Of a stretch of DNA of 64,000 nt, positions 54,599 through 64,000 are shown piece after piece (positions within the stretch are counted from its first letter, which is position 1; each line of letters starts with the position of its first letter). Position numbers and translations under genes: made by a program. Location of the stretch: assembly GCF_014287275.1 (NCBI RefSeq), contig NZ_JACONZ010000001.1:248001-312000 (forward strand), in the 5' to 3' direction. The DNA comes from Anaerofilum hominis (GTDB lineage: Bacteria > Bacillota > Clostridia > Oscillospirales > Ruminococcaceae). Under the pieces are notes generated by a model. The model saw only the letters and a program-made list of their open reading frames with translations, was not told the DNA's origin and ran no database searches.

Positions 54599-56047
54599 TC
54601 ACATCTCCTTTACTGCAAAGCCGCCCACGGCCGTCTCATAGCATTTCGCGATCGAGAGCAGCCGCGTTTCGCTGAACCGGGGCCCGATGACCTGCATGCC
54701 GATGGGGAGGCCCGCAGCGTCGCTGCCGCAGGGCAGGCTGACGCCCGGCAGGCCGGCAATGTTCACCGTGACGGTGCACACGTCGGTGGCGTACATCTGC
54801 ACCGGATCGTCGCACTTTTCCCCCAATTTGAACGCGGTGGTGGGATTGACCGGGGTGACGATGGCGTCACACTTTTCAAATGCGTCCGCAAACTCCTGCC
54901 CGATAACGCCCTGCAGCAGCTTGGCCCGCTTGTAGTAAGCGTCATAGTAGCCTGAGCTGAGCACGTAAGTACCAAGCATGATGCGGCGCTTCACCTCCGC
55001 GCCGAAGCCCTGGCTGCGGGTGGAAAGGTAAAGGTCGTTCAGGGTGCCCTCCCGGTTGCCCGAAAAGCCGTATTTGACCCCGTCGTACCGGGCCAGATTG
55101 CTGCTGGCCTCGGCGGAGGAGATGATATAATAGGCGGCCAAGGCATAGTCGGTGGAGGGCAGGGAGATCTCGACCACCTCTGCCCCAAGCCCTTTCAGGC
55201 GCTCCACGGCGGCATAGACCGCGGCCTTGACTTCCGGGGAGATGCCCTCGCCGAAATATTCTTTGGGCACGCCCAGACGCAGGCCCTTCACCTCGCCCCG
55301 CACCTCGCCCAGCGCGGCGTTTTTGGAGGTGGCGTCTCTGGGGTCGTGGCCGCAGATGGCGCCGTACAGCAGGGCCACGTCGTCCACGGTGCGGCCAAAC
55401 GGGCCGATCTGATCCAGAGATGAGGCAAAGGCCACCAGACCGTAGCGGCTGACTGCGCCATAGGTGGGCTTCAGGCCCACAATGCCGCAAAAGCTGGCCG
55501 GGCAGCGGACCGAACCGCCGGTATCAGAGCCCAGCGCCAGCGGCACCTCGCAGGAGGCCACCGCCGCCGCACTGCCGCCGGAAGAGCCGCCCGGCACCCG
55601 GCTGGTGTCCCAGGGATTTTTCGTCTTTTTGAAATAGGAGTTTTCACAGCTCCCGCCCATGGCAAACTCGTCCATATTTGTCTTGCCGGTCAATACCGCG
55701 CCCTGCGCTTCCAGCTTTTCCGTGACAGTGGCGTCATAGGGGGGCACGAAATTTTCCAGCATGCGGGAGGCGCAGGTGGTGCGCACCCCTCTGGTGCAGA
55801 TGTTGTCTTTCACCGCCACCGGGATGCCCGCCAGCGGGGCAAGCTCCTCCCCCGCCGCGATCTTCGCATCCACGCGTTCAGCGGCTGCACGCGCCTCGTC
55901 GGCAGTGACGGTCAAAAAGGCGTCCACCTGCCCCTCCACAGCCTCGATGCGGCCCAGCGCGGCCTCGGTGATCTCGGCGGCGCTGACCTCTCTGCCGCGC
56001 AGCAGGGAGGAGAGTTCGGTCGCCGAATACTCATACAGCTTTCTCAT
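54599..56047 (-). CDS. gatA: Asp-tRNA(Asn)/Glu-tRNA(Gln) amidotransferase subunit A
   Basis: A 482-residue amidase-signature enzyme with the Ser-cisSer-Lys triad K80 (VAVKDN), S155 (PGGSSGGSA) and S179 (SDTGGSVR). It releases ammonia from glutamine for GatB. The length and order of motifs are typical. It lies 19 bases after gatC. Presence of GatCAB implies that Gln-tRNA, and possibly Asn-tRNA, is made by transamidation. Confidence 0.97.
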   Translation of the reverse strand: MRKLYEYSATELSSLLRGREVSAAEITEAALGRIEAVEGQVDAFLTVTADEARAAAERVDAKIAAGEELAPLAGIPVAVKDNICTRGVRTTCASRMLENFVPPYDATVTEKLEAQGAVLTGKTNMDEFAMGGSCENSYFKKTKNPWDTSRVPGGSSGGSAAAVASCEVPLALGSDTGGSVRCPASFCGIVGLKPTYGAVSRYGLVAFASSLDQIGPFGRTVDDVALLYGAICGHDPRDATSKNAALGEVRGEVKGLRLGVPKEYFGEGISPEVKAAVYAAVERLKGLGAEVVEISLPSTDYALAAYYIISSAEASSNLARYDGVKYGFSGNREGTLNDLYLSTRSQGFGAEVKRRIMLGTYVLSSGYYDAYYKRAKLLQGVIGQEFADAFEKCDAIVTPVNPTTAFKLGEKCDDPVQMYATDVCTVTVNIAGLPGVSLPCGSDAAGLPIGMQVIGPRFSETRLLSIAKCYETAVGGFAVKEM

Positions 56048-56066
56048 TTTTTCTTCCTCCCTCTTT

Positions 56067-56336
56067 TTATTCTACGACCTTGGGCACCATCAGGCAGCCT
56101 GCCGCGGTGTCGGGCGCATTTTTGAGCATCTCGTCCCGCGGAAAGGACGGCTGCACCACGTCCGGGCGCAGCTCCATCGTGTTTTCCGGGTCGAGCAGGC
56201 TCTCTTTGCTGGCCAGCTCGGGAAGTTTTTCCACCATACTCACAATACTGGAAAGCTCCTGCTCCATGCGGGGCAGCTCCTCCTCGGGGATATCGAGCTT
56301 CGCAAGCCTGGCGATATGCCGCACATCGATCTCCAT
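56067..56336 (-). CDS. gatC: Asp-tRNA(Asn)/Glu-tRNA(Gln) amidotransferase subunit C
   Basis: An 89-residue small subunit, VRHIARLAKLDIPEEELPRM, SIVSMVEKLPEL, and LRPDVVQPSFPRDEMLKNAP, which stabilises GatA in the complex. ATG 56336 is chosen over the GTG nine bases upstream because GGAG lies eight bases before it. It begins the gatCAB operon, 25 bases after ligA. Confidence 0.95.
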   Translation of the reverse strand: MEIDVRHIARLAKLDIPEEELPRMEQELSSIVSMVEKLPELASKESLLDPENTMELRPDVVQPSFPRDEMLKNAPDTAAGCLMVPKVVE

Positions 56337-56369
56337 ACTGGACACTCCTTTTTTCTTTCTTCTATTTTT

Positions 56370-58367
<1,998 letters not shown>

Positions 58368-58451
58368 CTATCTAATTTAGTATAGCACAACTTCGGCGCT
58401 TCGGCTATATTCTGGGCGGTATTTTTGTCTAAAATTCATGATGGACAGCCC

Positions 58452-59108
58452 TTACACCAACGGGTCTCCCACTGCGTAAAACTGCGGCACATTGCCTACG
58501 ATCAGGGTGTCTGCGATGCTGACCTGGGTGTTGACGGTCACGCTGGTGGTATAGCCCGGGATGATGGCGCTCATCTCCACCTTGAACTGCATCAGGATCT
58601 TGTGCTGGGTCTGATTGATGCCCGCGGCCTCCAGCGTGCTGGTGATATCGCTCTCCACAAACGACGCCGGCACGACCTGAAAGCGAATGGACGGGCCGCG
58701 CCCGGCAAAGATCTGCCAGCCCAGCAGCGTGCCCAGCGGCACCTCCACTTCCTCCAGCTGCAGGGCGGCCAGCCGGGCGCTCACCGCGCTGGTCAGCCGC
58801 GCTTTGAGGCGGTTGATGGCGGCCGCGTCCGCCTGGATAGAGGAAACGGTGCCGTCTTGCAGCCGGTCGATGGTCACCAGGTCGTCATAGCCGATCTCCT
58901 CTTTTTCCAGCTCGTCGAGCACCGCTTCATTGATGGCAAGGATGCTGCTGACCCGCGCCTGGTATTGCGCCATCGTGATGACCACCGGCCGCACCTCGTT
59001 GTCCAGCGCCGCCAGCAGGCCGACCGCCGCAGCAAGCACTGCGGCCAGCCGCAGCGCCCAGGGCAGCCTGCGGCGTTTCCGCCCCGTTCTTTTCTGCCGG
59101 TAACGCAT
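58452..59108 (-). CDS. yunB: Sporulation protein YunB
   Basis: A 218-residue protein with a basic N-terminus, one membrane segment (about 15-34), and the YunB-type external domain: NEAVLDELEKEEIGYDDLVTI, then VEVPLGTLLGWQIFAGRGP and IIPGYTTSVTVNTQVSIADT. YunB is a mother-cell sporulation protein of sigma-E regulons, so the organism probably forms endospores. ATG 59108 is preferred over an upstream in-frame start for its GGGGGG ribosome-binding site. It lies about 96 bases upstream of ligA on the same strand. Confidence 0.9.
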   Translation of the reverse strand: MRYRQKRTGRKRRRLPWALRLAAVLAAAVGLLAALDNEVRPVVITMAQYQARVSSILAINEAVLDELEKEEIGYDDLVTIDRLQDGTVSSIQADAAAINRLKARLTSAVSARLAALQLEEVEVPLGTLLGWQIFAGRGPSIRFQVVPASFVESDITSTLEAAGINQTQHKILMQFKVEMSAIIPGYTTSVTVNTQVSIADTLIVGNVPQFYAVGDPLV

Positions 59109-59183
59109 CCCGCCACCCCCCTGCTTTCTTCTTTTCACTATATGCGGGCAGGGCAAAAAACGTCACTTTTTTCGCTGCAAATC

Positions 59184-59239
59184 AAACAAACCCGGGCCGC
59201 AAAGCGCGCATAAAGCAGCGCTGCGGCCCGGGTTTGTTT
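59184..59239. terminator. Intrinsic terminator between aldo/keto reductase and yunB
   Basis: AAACAAACCCGGGCCGCA (59184-59201) pairs with TGCGGCCCGGGTTTGTTT (59222-59239). T runs flank it on both strands. It should end the aldo/keto reductase transcript, whose stop is at 59268. Confidence 0.88.
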
Positions 59240-59267
59240 CAGATAGGAAAAACAGAGTTGCAGCGTC

Positions 59268-60290
59268 TCACAGCGGCTTGCCCGCCAGGACCTCTTTGAA
59301 ATCCTGGTAGTTGCGCTGCAGCAGCGCGGGGGTGTCCAGACCATAGGGGCATTTCGCCGCGCATTGGCCGCAGCCGACGCAGTCCTCGATCTTTTTCATC
59401 ATCGCCTGCCCCTCCTCCGACAAAAAGTTGATCGCCGGGGCGCGGCGCATCATGACCGAAGCCCTGGCGCAGGAGTTGATCTTGATCCCCTGCGGGCAGG
59501 GCATGCAGTAGCCGCAGCCGCGGCAGAAATCTCCCTCCAGTTCCCGCCGGTCCTGCTCGATGACGGCACGCAATTTGTCGTCCAACCGGGGCGGCGTGGG
59601 CAGATAGGACAAAAATTCGTCCAGCTCGCGCTCGCGCTGGATGCCCCAGATCGGCAGCACGCCCTGGTGCTGCGCCACCCACGCGCAGGCCGCCGCCGAA
59701 TTGGTGATCAGGCCCCCGCAAAGTGCTTTCATGGCAACGAACGCCATCCCCTTTTCAAGACAGGCGTCGGCGACGGCCAGCTCTTTTTCGCTGCTGATAT
59801 AGCTGAACGGGAACATGAGCAGGTCGTACAGGCCGGAGTCGATCGCCTCGTGAGCCACGTCCAGACGATGGTTGGTGATGCCGATGAACCGCACCTTGCC
59901 CTGCCGCTTTGCCTCCAGCATAGCGTCGTAAAGCCCGCTCTCATCCCCCGGTCTGGGGCAGAAAGACGGGGTGTGAAATTGATAAACGTCCACATAGTCG
60001 GTGCCCAGCAGCCGCAGGCTGGTGTGCAGATCGTCCCAAAACGCGTGGGCAGTCTGAGCCATCGTCTTGGTCGCGATAACCACCTTGTCCCGCATGCCTG
60101 CAAAGGCCGCGCCCAGCTTTTCTTCGCTGTCGGTATAGGCCCTGGCGGTGTCAAAATAGGTCATGCCCCCCTCCTGCGCCCTGCGCAGCAGGCGGACGGC
60201 CTCCTCCTTGGAGATGCGCTGGATGGGCAGCGCCCCAAACCCGTTCTGCTCCACGGTCAGCCCGGTGCGTCCCAATGTCATCTTTGCCAT
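59268..60290 (-). CDS. Aldo/keto reductase with C-terminal ferredoxin domain
   Basis: A 340-residue protein. The AKR barrel (about 1-265) has FDTARAYTDSEEKLG (catalytic Asp and Tyr), VVIATKT (Lys) and YQFHTP (His). The tail has CRGCGYCMPCPQGI and CVGCGQCAAKCPYG, resembling two [4Fe-4S] sites. Such ferredoxin-fused AKRs occur in anaerobes; whether they use NADPH or ferredoxin is not established. Start ATG 60290 follows GGGAGG. It forms a likely operon with the lipase gene 54 bases upstream. Confidence 0.93.
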   Translation of the reverse strand: MAKMTLGRTGLTVEQNGFGALPIQRISKEEAVRLLRRAQEGGMTYFDTARAYTDSEEKLGAAFAGMRDKVVIATKTMAQTAHAFWDDLHTSLRLLGTDYVDVYQFHTPSFCPRPGDESGLYDAMLEAKRQGKVRFIGITNHRLDVAHEAIDSGLYDLLMFPFSYISSEKELAVADACLEKGMAFVAMKALCGGLITNSAAACAWVAQHQGVLPIWGIQRERELDEFLSYLPTPPRLDDKLRAVIEQDRRELEGDFCRGCGYCMPCPQGIKINSCARASVMMRRAPAINFLSEEGQAMMKKIEDCVGCGQCAAKCPYGLDTPALLQRNYQDFKEVLAGKPL

Positions 60291-60344
60291 GATTTTTCCT
60301 CCCTTTTTTTCACTTGCCCAAACCGGCGCAGCGGCCCGCGCGGC

Positions 60345-61673
60345 TCACAGCCCCCGCGCTTTCAGGCCGCTTACCAGCTGCACATAAAATTCCCGCACAT
60401 CAAAATCCGGGATATTCTCCCGGTTGAGATCGATCATGTCGGCGTGGGAGACCCCGCGTTTTTTAGTGCGCACCAGCCGGAACGCTTCCCCCCAGGGCAT
60501 GGACTCCACCGCCACCAGGCCGTCGTTTTCCCCATCAAAATGCCGCACCAGCGGATAGGTCATGTTGAGCGGGAATTTGCCGCTGGCCGCGCGGCGCATC
60601 ACCGAACCGACGCTCTGGTAAAGCACGCCCGGCAGGTCCGGGGTCTGCTCGTTGAAGCGCGCACAGGAGGAGGCCGTCAGGTCCTGGACCGCACGCAGAA
60701 AATCCGGCTCCCGGTCTCCCAGCAGCCGCGCCGCCCGGTTATATCTGCGGGCAATGGCGTTCTGCACCCGGGCGGAGATCCGCCCCAGCAATTCATCCGC
60801 GAACAAACAGCCCCGGTGCGGGGTGTTGACAGTGGTCAGCGACGCCACCAGCTCGCCGGCCCCCGCATGGGTGATGGCGTAGCGGCAGTCAAGGCCGCCC
60901 TTGGAATGGGCGATCAGATTCACCTTTTCACATCCGGTCTCACGCACAAGCTCGCGGATGCGCTCGGTCAGCTCCGCGCCGCTGTCCGCCACTGAGGCGG
61001 CGGACTGCTGCCCGCCGTAATAGACGGCGGCGCCATTGCGCTTGAGTTCTGCGGGGATGCGGCCCCAGTAATCCAGCAATTTTGAATCCCGGAAAAAGAC
61101 GCCGTGTACCAGCAGGATGGGGTATCGGGTCGCGCAGATCTCATTTTCAGCCCGCACCGCGTTCAGTTCCAGCCGGGCCCGCTCAAAGGCCACCTCCCGC
61201 CCGGTGATGCGCAGGATCCGCCCCAGTGCCCAGAGATGGACCAGCGGTATCCAGCCGCAGAGCGCGCCGATCACTCTCCATTTGATGCCCAGCTGTACCG
61301 AGGTGAGATAGACCCGAAGCATCCCGTTCCAGAACAGGAGATTTTCCAATACCAGCACGCTCAGCAGGTGCAGCAGCACATTTGCCGTGTTCAGCGGACG
61401 GCAAAACACAAAAAACAAAATCGAAAACACGATCTCCGCCGCCGTGACGGCCAGAAACTGCTTCAGCAGCTCACCGCCGCTGTCCAACACCTCAATGCGG
61501 CGCGAGGACGCCCCCTTTTGCGGCAGGCGCAGATTCGCCGCAAAAAACAACAGCACCAGCAGCACAAAGCCCCAGCCGCTGAACGCCCGTCCTGTCCAGA
61601 CCGACAATGCATAAAAGTTGATCGTCACAAAAAAGAGCAGGGCCGAGCCGGCCCGCACCGCAAATTTTTTCAT
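60345..61673 (-). CDS. Membrane-anchored alpha/beta-hydrolase (lipase/esterase-like)
   Basis: A 442-residue protein. The first ~150 residues hold about four membrane segments (around 7-25, 32-48, 75-93, 98-118). The C-terminal domain has YPILLVHGVFFRDSKLLDYW and the nucleophile elbow NLIAHSKGGLDCRYAI, an AHSKGG form of GxSxG as in some lipases, plus GENDGLVAVESMPWG and a His in RGVSHADM. It probably hydrolyses lipid or ester substrates at the membrane. Substrate and N-terminal domain are unassigned. Confidence 0.8.
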   Translation of the reverse strand: MKKFAVRAGSALLFFVTINFYALSVWTGRAFSGWGFVLLVLLFFAANLRLPQKGASSRRIEVLDSGGELLKQFLAVTAAEIVFSILFFVFCRPLNTANVLLHLLSVLVLENLLFWNGMLRVYLTSVQLGIKWRVIGALCGWIPLVHLWALGRILRITGREVAFERARLELNAVRAENEICATRYPILLVHGVFFRDSKLLDYWGRIPAELKRNGAAVYYGGQQSAASVADSGAELTERIRELVRETGCEKVNLIAHSKGGLDCRYAITHAGAGELVASLTTVNTPHRGCLFADELLGRISARVQNAIARRYNRAARLLGDREPDFLRAVQDLTASSCARFNEQTPDLPGVLYQSVGSVMRRAASGKFPLNMTYPLVRHFDGENDGLVAVESMPWGEAFRLVRTKKRGVSHADMIDLNRENIPDFDVREFYVQLVSGLKARGL

Positions 61674-62012
61674 GGTCTCCCCCGGTCTTCGGCAGCTTCT
61701 TTTTTTCTATGTTACCACGCCTTGGCCCAAAAAGGAATCCTTTTGTTTCCTCCGAACCGCCCGCGGCCCAGAGGCCTTGCACTTTTTTTAAAGAGATGAG
61801 CCCCGAACGCCGCGCAGCCAAGAGGACCCGCCTTTTTCCCCGCACAAGCTCAGGAAGGACTCCCATCCGGCGCGAAGAGAGCGCCGGCGCCGCACTGCCG
61901 CGGGCCGCCCGCTCCCCTCCACTGAGCGCAGGGCCGCAAAGCGCGCAAAACCGGGGAGGACAGACGCGCAAGGACCTTGTGTCCGGCATCTCTTCCCCGG
62001 CCCTGCACGCCC
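61674..62012. other. Gene-free GC-rich stretch
   Basis: Between the lipase start and the aminotransferase remnant there is no family-like coding frame and no clear RNA or terminator. Confidence 0.5.
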
Positions 62013-62165
62013 TTATCGGGCAGCCTGGTGCCTTTGCACGGCGTCCCGCATGCGCAGCAGGCCTTTTTCCACAATGGTGCGGGGCATGGCCAGATTCAGC
62101 CTCACAAAGCCTGCGGCGCTGCCCACAAACAGGCTGTCGCTGCCCTCCCAAAAGGCGCGCATCAG
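62013..62165 (-). pseudogene. C-terminal remnant of a MalY/PatB-type aminotransferase
   Basis: A minus-strand frame (stop TAA 62013-62015) reads LMRAFWEGSDSLFVGSAAGF then VRLNLAMPRTIVEKGLLRM, matching the C-terminal end of MalY/PatB PLP enzymes (GFxRLNxAxPRxxLExxLxRI). Further upstream the same frame has a TGA immediately after CEALLER, and no start or PLP domain is found. It is a truncated fragment; the rest may have been deleted. Confidence 0.65.
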
Positions 62166-62255
62166 CGTTATCTTTTTTCAGCGTTCCAACAGGGCTTCGC
62201 AAGGCGTGCGGAGATGGAGAGACTGCCGGGAGCGGCTCCCGCATTCGTCATCTCG

Positions 62256-63620
62256 TCACAGAGCCATAAGGCTGTCCGCAGTCTGAGAGAGGTGCAGCAT
62301 GAGTTCTTTCAGGGCAGCGTAAAAGGCGGGAGCGTCGCCCGCCTCCAGGCTGCGGGCCAGAGGCCGGACCGCAGGGGCGTCCGTCCGGCCTCCCAGAAGA
62401 GGCAGGCCCAGCAGAAGAGCCTCATACAGCTTGTCCCCTATCCCCTGAAATCCAGCCTGCCCGTGCAGCAGGTAACGCATGCAGGTGAGAAATGCCGTGG
62501 GACCTTCTGTGTCGTCCAGCTGGTTGAGCCGAGCGGCGCAGACATCGAGTTCCTCCGTCTGCAGAGCGACCCGTTCCACGATGGTGTTGAACGAAATGCA
62601 CAGGATCTGCAGGACCTCCTGCAGCGCTTTGAGGATGCCCTGTACACTCCTATCCTGAACATGGTCGGGGACCCGGGTCATCTCCGTCACCCTGGTCCCC
62701 GCGCCGCGGGAGGTCGCGACGACGCCCAGCTTCTCCAGGAGGTCCATGGTCCGCCGGATGGTGCTGAAAGAGGCGCCATAGTGTTCTGCCAATTCCCCAT
62801 AAAACGGCAGAGTATCTCCCGGGCGGTATTCCCGCTCAACAAAGATGCGGTTTATCATCTGCGCCGCCACCGAGTAGCAGAGCTGGGGATGATCCCGGTA
62901 GACCTTCCATTCGAAAGGAATTTGTTCCGGCGCCGAAATAAATTTGCCTGCGTGCGGGATATAGAGGCAAAGGATCTGGTCCATCAACCCCTGAACCTCC
63001 ATATAAATGCGAAAAAGGCCCTCCCGGTCCTGGCGGTCACAGGCGGCGACAAGGCTTTCCGACAGCGCCTGCAGACGCTGTTTATCCACCGTATCTCCCC
63101 AGCGCCGGAGCAGGGTGTGAGGAAACTGATAGAACGAGACGACATCGTTAAAAAGGTAAAGAGCAAGCCTGTTTTTGAGCGCCAGAAACATAGCGCGCCC
63201 GCAGAAGAAAGAAACGTAGAAATCCCCGTGCCCCAGTTTGGCCGCCATCTCTTTGATATGCCGCATTTCCGGCGGGCCAAGCCTGCGGCACCCCTCCCGC
63301 ATAAGAGGTGTGAACAGGACCTGAAGCGTCTCCCGCAGCGACTGAACGGCATCTCGGCGGGCCAAGTAGTAGGTCCGGCAATTCCGAATACACTCTTCCT
63401 CTGTGATCTGGTAAACGACCGTGGTCCTGCGGCCGGCAGATAAGCTGATGTATCCGTCCTGCTGGAGCTGGGTATAGGCGCTGTGTACGGTCCGGGAGGA
63501 GGCATGGTAGATTTTGGTCAATTCCTCAATGGAGGGCAGGCAGTCGCCTGTTTTGTAATAGCCAAACCGGATTTGGGCTGCAAAAAATTTGTAAATAAGG
63601 CTGTACCGCACACTTCTCAT
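62256..63620 (-). CDS. Regulator with two GntR-type winged-helix domains
   Basis: A 454-residue protein. The N-terminal GntR winged helix (about 4-70) has FGYYKTGDCLPSIEELTKIY, SSRTVHSAYTQLQQDGYI. A helical region follows (about 75-245). A second GntR-type winged helix near 250-320 has YSVAAQMINRIFVEREYRPG, LPFYGELAEHYGASFSTIRR and a final RGAGTRV. The last ~130 residues are helical and similar in length to the first helical region, so the protein looks like an internal duplication of a winged-helix plus helical unit. ATG 63620 follows AAAGGAGGG. Target and ligand are unknown. Confidence 0.83.
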   Translation of the reverse strand: MRSVRYSLIYKFFAAQIRFGYYKTGDCLPSIEELTKIYHASSRTVHSAYTQLQQDGYISLSAGRRTTVVYQITEEECIRNCRTYYLARRDAVQSLRETLQVLFTPLMREGCRRLGPPEMRHIKEMAAKLGHGDFYVSFFCGRAMFLALKNRLALYLFNDVVSFYQFPHTLLRRWGDTVDKQRLQALSESLVAACDRQDREGLFRIYMEVQGLMDQILCLYIPHAGKFISAPEQIPFEWKVYRDHPQLCYSVAAQMINRIFVEREYRPGDTLPFYGELAEHYGASFSTIRRTMDLLEKLGVVATSRGAGTRVTEMTRVPDHVQDRSVQGILKALQEVLQILCISFNTIVERVALQTEELDVCAARLNQLDDTEGPTAFLTCMRYLLHGQAGFQGIGDKLYEALLLGLPLLGGRTDAPAVRPLARSLEAGDAPAFYAALKELMLHLSQTADSLMAL

Positions 63621-63675
63621 ATGTTGCCCTCCTTTTGCTATCCCTCACCCGAAGTATAACATCAATAAACAAAAC

Positions 63676-63718
63676 AGTCCAGAAAGGCCGAGGGGGATCC
63701 CCTCGACCTTTCTGGACT
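63676..63718. terminator. Intrinsic terminator before the GntR-type gene
   Basis: AGTCCAGAAAGG-c-CGAGGGG pairs with CCCTCG-a-CCTTTCTGGACT around GATC. On the minus strand GTTTTGTTT follows. It ends the minus-strand receiver-protein transcript entering from the right edge. Confidence 0.85.
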
Positions 63719-63724
63719 CTCCGG

Positions 63725-64000
63725 CTATCCAATGATCTTTTCAGCCAGGGTCTTGTAGAGCAGCGCCGGATCAATGGGCTTTGCCAGGTGTCCATCCATA
63801 CCCGACTCGGACGCCCGGGCCACATCTTCCCGGAAGGCATCAGCGGTCATAGCGATGATGGGGATGCTCCCCGCCTTGGGATGCCCGGATTTTCGGATGG
63901 CTCTGGTCGCCTCGTATCCGTCCATGACCGGCATCTGCACATCCATCAAAATGAGATCGTAGTCCAGCCCATTGGCCAGGAACAGCTCCAGCGCCTCCCG
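63725..64000 (-). CDS. Receiver-domain protein, C-terminal end (start lies beyond window)
   Basis: The minus-strand frame is open to base 64000; about 91 residues are visible, ending at TAG 63725. LILMDVQMPVMDGYEATRAI carries the phosphoacceptor Asp (DVQMP), IIAMTADAF gives the Thr/Ala switch region, and LAKPID the Lys, so it is a complete-looking receiver end. The DVQMPVMDG form is usual in hybrid histidine kinases, and this may be the C-terminal receiver of one. The upstream part cannot be seen. Confidence 0.8.
   Translation of the reverse strand, partial: REALELFLANGLDYDLILMDVQMPVMDGYEATRAIRKSGHPKAGSIPIIAMTADAFREDVARASESGMDGHLAKPIDPALLYKTLAEKIIG

Overview
The window reads as part of a chromosome from an anaerobic, high-GC, low-oxygen Firmicute, most likely a gut-type member of the Clostridia (Oscillospirales-like). 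Supporting signs are a YunB sporulation protein, GatCAB amidotransferase, a split glycine decarboxylase (gcvPA/gcvPB) under a tandem glycine riboswitch, group B and group C-like [FeFe] hydrogenases behind a Rex-type operator, FeoAB with a DtxR-like repressor, and Gram-positive lipoproteins and a sortase-type surface protein. No genus can be named from the sequence alone.

Layout. 1-6264 (minus strand): glycine cleavage operon gcvT-gcvH-gcvPA-gcvPB-lplA-lpdA, with a promoter, tandem glycine aptamers and terminator in front, and a tandem palindromic repeat between gcvT and gcvH. 6326-7666: rarA. 7818-20971: two related cassettes, each a lipoprotein with an N-terminal Asp-box region and a C-terminal solute-binding domain, divergent from an OmpR-type response regulator and histidine kinase. 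The first also carries two sugar-type permeases, an HlyD-like adaptor and a MacB-core-like protein. 21509-27748: small membrane and DsrE-like proteins, feoAB, a DtxR/MntR-type repressor, a glutamine-amidotransferase-like protein and a DUF6514-like protein. 27739-34620: an AT-richer island bounded by about 120-bp imperfect direct repeats, holding a LytTR regulator and a 1714-residue surface protein.

35323-41658 is the nitrogen block: pyrG, an ANTAR antiterminator with a degenerate receiver, and type I glnA on the minus strand, divergent from a type III glutamine synthetase on the plus strand. Both promoters are followed at once by an intrinsic terminator. In each leader a small hairpin with a six-base loop beginning AAAGG overlaps the terminator stem, which is the expected layout for ANTAR antitermination. 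41740-46444 is a hydrogen/redox locus: Rex-like operator, thioredoxin-like ferredoxin, PAS-containing hydrogenase, SpoIIE-type phosphatase and group B hydrogenase. xpt, an amino-acid ABC importer, tRNA-Gly and tRNA-Cys follow.

50753-64000 holds a degenerate array of short palindromes, a membrane-tethered XRE regulator, gatCAB, ligA, yunB, a ferredoxin-fused aldo/keto reductase, a membrane lipase-like protein, an aminotransferase remnant, a regulator with two GntR-type DNA-binding domains, and the start-truncated end of a receiver-domain protein running off the window. The strongest candidate for a coordinated regulatory system is the paired ANTAR-type leader control of the two glutamine synthetases.
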